Source of the DNA: DASULA01 sp036278435 | GTDB lineage: Bacteria > Actinomycetota > Actinomycetes > Mycobacteriales > DASULA01 | Direction of reading: 5' to 3' | DNA: 8,507 bases | Assembly (NCBI GenBank): GCA_036278435.1 | Contig: DASULA010000252.1 | Location: 1 to 8,507 of the forward strand | Notes under the pieces: generated by a model | The model's database searches: none | The model's input: the letters and a program-made list of their open reading frames with translations, nothing else | Told to the model about the DNA's origin: nothing | Shown here: positions 6,494-8,507 of the stretch, in pieces | Layout: the number at the start of each line of letters is the position of its first letter | Position numbering within the stretch: position 1 is the first letter of the stretch | Made by a program: the position numbers and the translations under genes

Positions 6494-7912
6494 GTGAACA
6501 CACCACCGCGCAGGCGAGGACCCAACCACCGGCTCCGGCACTGGTTCGACCGCACCGGCTTCTCCAAAACCGAACTGGCCGCCCTCATCCACCAACGGGC
6601 CAGACGCCACGGCCATCCCAACGTCGCCCCGGACGCATCCCGAATCCGGCACTGGCTCACCGGTGAACACCCACGCCCACCGGTACCGCAGATCCTCACC
6701 GAACTGTTCACCGAACGCCTCGGCGTCCCCCTGACCGTGACCGACCTCGGTCTTCCCGGCTGCGACACCCCGATCATGCGCGACATCCTCGACCTGGCAT
6801 GGCTGCCTACCCGTACGGTCAACGGCATCAGCCAGTACGCCAGGAGCGACCTCATGCTCGACCGCACCGACTTCGAAACAGAGAACACCACCGTTGCCAC
6901 CGGACCGGAACTCCTCCGCGCGGTGCAACCCTGGGCCACCGCACACCCCGACCCGCTACCGAACCTGACCGACGCCCCGCACGGACGCGTCGGCATGACC
7001 GAAGTACAGCAGATCGAACAGGCCACGCAGGTGTTCCGGACCTGGGACAACACCCACGGCGGTGGCCTGTCCCGCGACGCCGTGGTCGGACAACTCAAAT
7101 GGGCCGCCTCACTCCTCGACGGCCCCTACACCGACACCACCGGCCGCTCGCTGTTCCGCGCCGTGGCCGACCTGGCTGGAGTGGCCGCGTGGATGAGCTT
7201 CGATGTCAACCTCCACGCGGTCGCCCAGCACTACTTCACCCTCGCCCTGCACGCGGCAAAGGAAGCCGGCGACCGCAACCTCGGCGCCCACATCCTCAAC
7301 TGCATGGCCCGCCAGATGAACCACCTACACCGCCCCGACGACGCCCTGGAACTGGTACAACTCGCCCAGTACGGCGCTCGCCACAGCGCCACGGCCACCA
7401 CCCGAGCCATACTGCACTCCCTCGAAGCCCGCTCCTACGCGGTCATGGGCCGCCTCGATGACTTCGACCGGGCCGCCGGACACGCCGACGAAGCCTTTAC
7501 GCACACCAACCCCGACGAAGACCCGATCTGGGTCCGGTTCTTCGACGAAAGCGAATACCACGCCACCATCGGGATCTGCTACCAGATCGCCGCCCGAACC
7601 CGACCCGACCACGCCAACCGCTCCGCGAGCATGATCAACACCGCGATCAGCCAACGCAACCAGTCACGGGTACGATCCCGAGCCTTCGACTACATCGGAC
7701 TGGCCCGCACCCACCTACTCCAAACCGAACTCGATGGCGCCCACCACGCCGCCAACACCGCCCTACAACTCACCGAACACCTCAACTCCACCCGCGTACA
7801 CGACCGCCTACGCGAACTACGCGACGAAACAACACCACACCTCAACGACCCACTCATCCGTGACGTACACGAAAGAATCAACACCACGCTTCGACGGCCT
7901 GAGGGACCGTAA
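6494..7912 (+). CDS. HTH (XRE-like) regulator with TPR-like C-terminal domain, NsdA-like type
   Basis: A 472-residue protein from GTG 6494, with a GGGGG ribosome site 4 nt upstream; the GTG at 6464 would add 10 residues and lies before the predicted transcript start. Residues about 11-60 form a helix-turn-helix of the kind found in large actinobacterial regulators: HWFDRTGFSKTELAALI, then SRIRHWLTGEHPRPP (49-63), with the RxW-x-x-GExPRPP signature after the recognition helix. After a linker, residues about 170-460 are Ala/Leu-rich paired helices (for example HYFTLALHAAKEAGDRNLGA and the later LARTHLLQTELDGAHHAANT) consistent with degenerate TPRs, which may sense a ligand or partner protein. 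NsdA-type proteins affect antibiotic production and sporulation in Streptomyces, so control of the neighbouring cassette is plausible. It diverges from the deacetylase operon, the usual placement for a local regulator. Codons are G-poor, like the partial kinase at the left edge. A hairpin overlaps the stop. Confidence 0.85.
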   Translation: MNTPPRRRGPNHRLRHWFDRTGFSKTELAALIHQRARRHGHPNVAPDASRIRHWLTGEHPRPPVPQILTELFTERLGVPLTVTDLGLPGCDTPIMRDILDLAWLPTRTVNGISQYARSDLMLDRTDFETENTTVATGPELLRAVQPWATAHPDPLPNLTDAPHGRVGMTEVQQIEQATQVFRTWDNTHGGGLSRDAVVGQLKWAASLLDGPYTDTTGRSLFRAVADLAGVAAWMSFDVNLHAVAQHYFTLALHAAKEAGDRNLGAHILNCMARQMNHLHRPDDALELVQLAQYGARHSATATTRAILHSLEARSYAVMGRLDDFDRAAGHADEAFTHTNPDEDPIWVRFFDESEYHATIGICYQIAARTRPDHANRSASMINTAISQRNQSRVRSRAFDYIGLARTHLLQTELDGAHHAANTALQLTEHLNSTRVHDRLRELRDETTPHLNDPLIRDVHERINTTLRRPEGP

Positions 7913-7932
7913 GACAACGTGTGTCGTCTTAC
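7909..7932. terminator. Stem-loop at the 3' end of the regulator, possibly bidirectional
   Basis: Arms GTAAGACAAC (7909-7918) and GTCGTCTTAC (7923-7932) flank a GTGT loop. On the plus strand the stem has one A-C mismatch; on the minus strand the same position is a G-U wobble, so the RNA hairpin is better in that direction. The left arm contains the regulator's TAA stop. There is no U-tract, which is common for actinobacterial terminators. It lies between two convergent genes and could serve both. Confidence 0.55.
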
Positions 7933-8014
7933 AGACCCTACGCCGACCACTGACAAGTCTAGTTTCAAGACCCCGGCCTCGACGACCTCATCGACGCTGT
8001 AAAGGAATAATTCT

Positions 8015-8452
8015 TCATTCAGGCGGAATGTCGCGCTGCCATTCGGCCACGGTGGGCCTGCGGCCCTGGTTGGTGAAAAATTCGGCAACGGTGGCGCGAA
8101 CCACGTCGAGTGGGAGTTCGGCGTCGGCGGGGAACTCGTTGTCGCTGCCCGCGTAGTAGTACAGCACGGCGCCGGTCCTACCTGAGGTGCCCCTGCTGTA
8201 CCAGCTCCCCCCATCGCCGGAGTACCGCAGCGCACCCGTCGCGCTGTCCGGGCCGACCGCGACGAGCAGTTCATGATCGGGGGTATCGGCGGCGGTGCGG
8301 GGCCGGTCCTGGTGGTAGAGCGCCGCGGTGCGGTTGTCCACGGTCTCGGCGAGCAGCGCGTCGATGAGCGCGTCGACCTCAGCACTGGCGTGCACCATCA
8401 CCGGGTTGTCGTGGTGCTCGTGGCGGTAGTACACCCTGATCCCACTGCTCAC
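8015..8452 (-). CDS. Imm1-family immunity protein
   Basis: A 145-residue acidic soluble protein. It has the layout of actinobacterial Imm1 proteins: an N-terminal strand IRVYYRH, a helix VDALIDALLAE (26-36), a central beta region with LLVAVG and LRYSGDGGSWYS (75-86), then GAVLYYYAGSDNEFPAD (94-110) and a closing helix with VVRATVAEFFTNQGRRPTV (117-135) ending in AEWQRDIPPE. Imm1 proteins bind and neutralise a cognate polymorphic toxin, often an SCP1.201-like nucleic-acid deaminase, in the cytosol. The GTG start at 8452 has AGGAG 9 nt upstream and forms a GTGA overlap with the end of an upstream frame that runs off the right edge, exactly where the toxin would be. The family call comes from recognising the sequence pattern; no catalytic residues exist to confirm it. 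Confidence 0.82.
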   Translation of the reverse strand: MSSGIRVYYRHEHHDNPVMVHASAEVDALIDALLAETVDNRTAALYHQDRPRTAADTPDHELLVAVGPDSATGALRYSGDGGSWYSRGTSGRTGAVLYYYAGSDNEFPADAELPLDVVRATVAEFFTNQGRRPTVAEWQRDIPPE

Positions 8453-8507
8453 CGCGCCGGTCTCCTGTTCTGGTAGGTGTGGACAAACCCGGACGGCCCA
8501 TACACTG
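8449..8507 (-). CDS. C-terminal tail of an edge-truncated gene, probably the toxin paired with Imm1
   Basis: On the minus strand, the frame entering at the right edge reads VYGPSGFVHTYQNRRPAR and stops at TGA 8451-8449. The stop overlaps the Imm1 start (GTGA). The short V-x-G-P-x-G-F-x-x-T-Y ending resembles the final strands of SCP1.201-like deaminase toxins in actinobacteria, and the position directly upstream of an Imm1 gene fits. Only 18 codons are visible, so both the reality of the gene and the toxin family rest mainly on context; the Imm1 frame is also open upstream to the window edge. Confidence 0.5.
   Translation of the reverse strand, partial: VYGPSGFVHTYQNRRPAR
8462..8466 (-). promoter_or_regulatory. 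Ribosome binding site for the Imm1 gene
   Basis: AGGAG on the minus strand lies 9 nt before GTG 8452, inside the end of the upstream frame. It supports this start and independent initiation of the immunity gene besides coupling. Confidence 0.6.

Noticed and set aside
5989..6666. 225-codon plus-strand open frame across the deacetylase start and regulator start
   Set aside because: Pro/Arg/Thr-rich translation typical of GC-rich off-frame reading; it overlaps two well-supported genes.
8005..8013. Short AT-rich palindrome-like GAATAATTC after the Imm1 stop
   Set aside because: Nine bases with a mismatched centre and no loop or neighbouring copy; too weak to call a site.
7690..8385. 231-codon minus-strand open frame over the terminator region
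   Set aside because: Covers the regulator's end and the Imm1 gene in another frame, with Ser/Arg/Pro-rich low-complexity content.

Overview
This is a GC-rich window with many GTG starts, dense tip-to-tail packing, G/C-ending codons and protein families typical of filamentous actinomycetes (for example Pseudonocardiales, Streptomycetales or Streptosporangiales; the sequence does not fix the genus). No rRNA, tRNA, insertion sequence or CRISPR array was seen.

Layout. (1) Positions 1-1528 hold two minus-strand genes coupled by an ATGA overlap: a P-loop nucleotide-kinase-like protein (821-1528) and, downstream, an APH-fold small-molecule phosphotransferase (824 to the left edge, partial). (2) A second, divergent APH-fold phosphotransferase runs on the plus strand at 1618-2673. 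(3) A minus-strand operon of three genes occupies 6242 to 2645: a PIG-L/LmbE-type de-N-acetylase, a membrane-associated family-2-like glycosyltransferase, and a soluble family-2 glycosyltransferase. Each junction is a 4-bp GTGA overlap, and the last gene overlaps the convergent kinase gene by 29 bp. (4) Divergent from this operon at 6494-7912 is a regulator with an N-terminal helix-turn-helix and a TPR-like C-terminus, of the actinobacterial NsdA-like type. Between the two transcripts lie a 22-bp-spaced direct repeat and a plausible promoter. (5) A hairpin at the end of the regulator separates this block from a toxin-immunity unit read from the right edge: the last 18 codons of an unseen gene, followed by a GTGA-coupled Imm1-family immunity protein (8015-8452).

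Working interpretation. Genes at 1-7912 look like one small sugar-handling cassette: two glycosyltransferases build a glycoside or glycan, the PIG-L protein deacetylates an N-acetyl amino sugar, up to three kinases phosphorylate intermediates (or give self-protection), and the HTH-TPR protein controls expression. No scaffold-making enzyme such as a PKS, NRPS or cyclitol synthase is visible, so the product is unknown and the pathway is inferred. The right edge is probably an unrelated polymorphic-toxin locus; the visible toxin tail resembles the end of SCP1.201-like deaminases, but only 18 residues can be seen.
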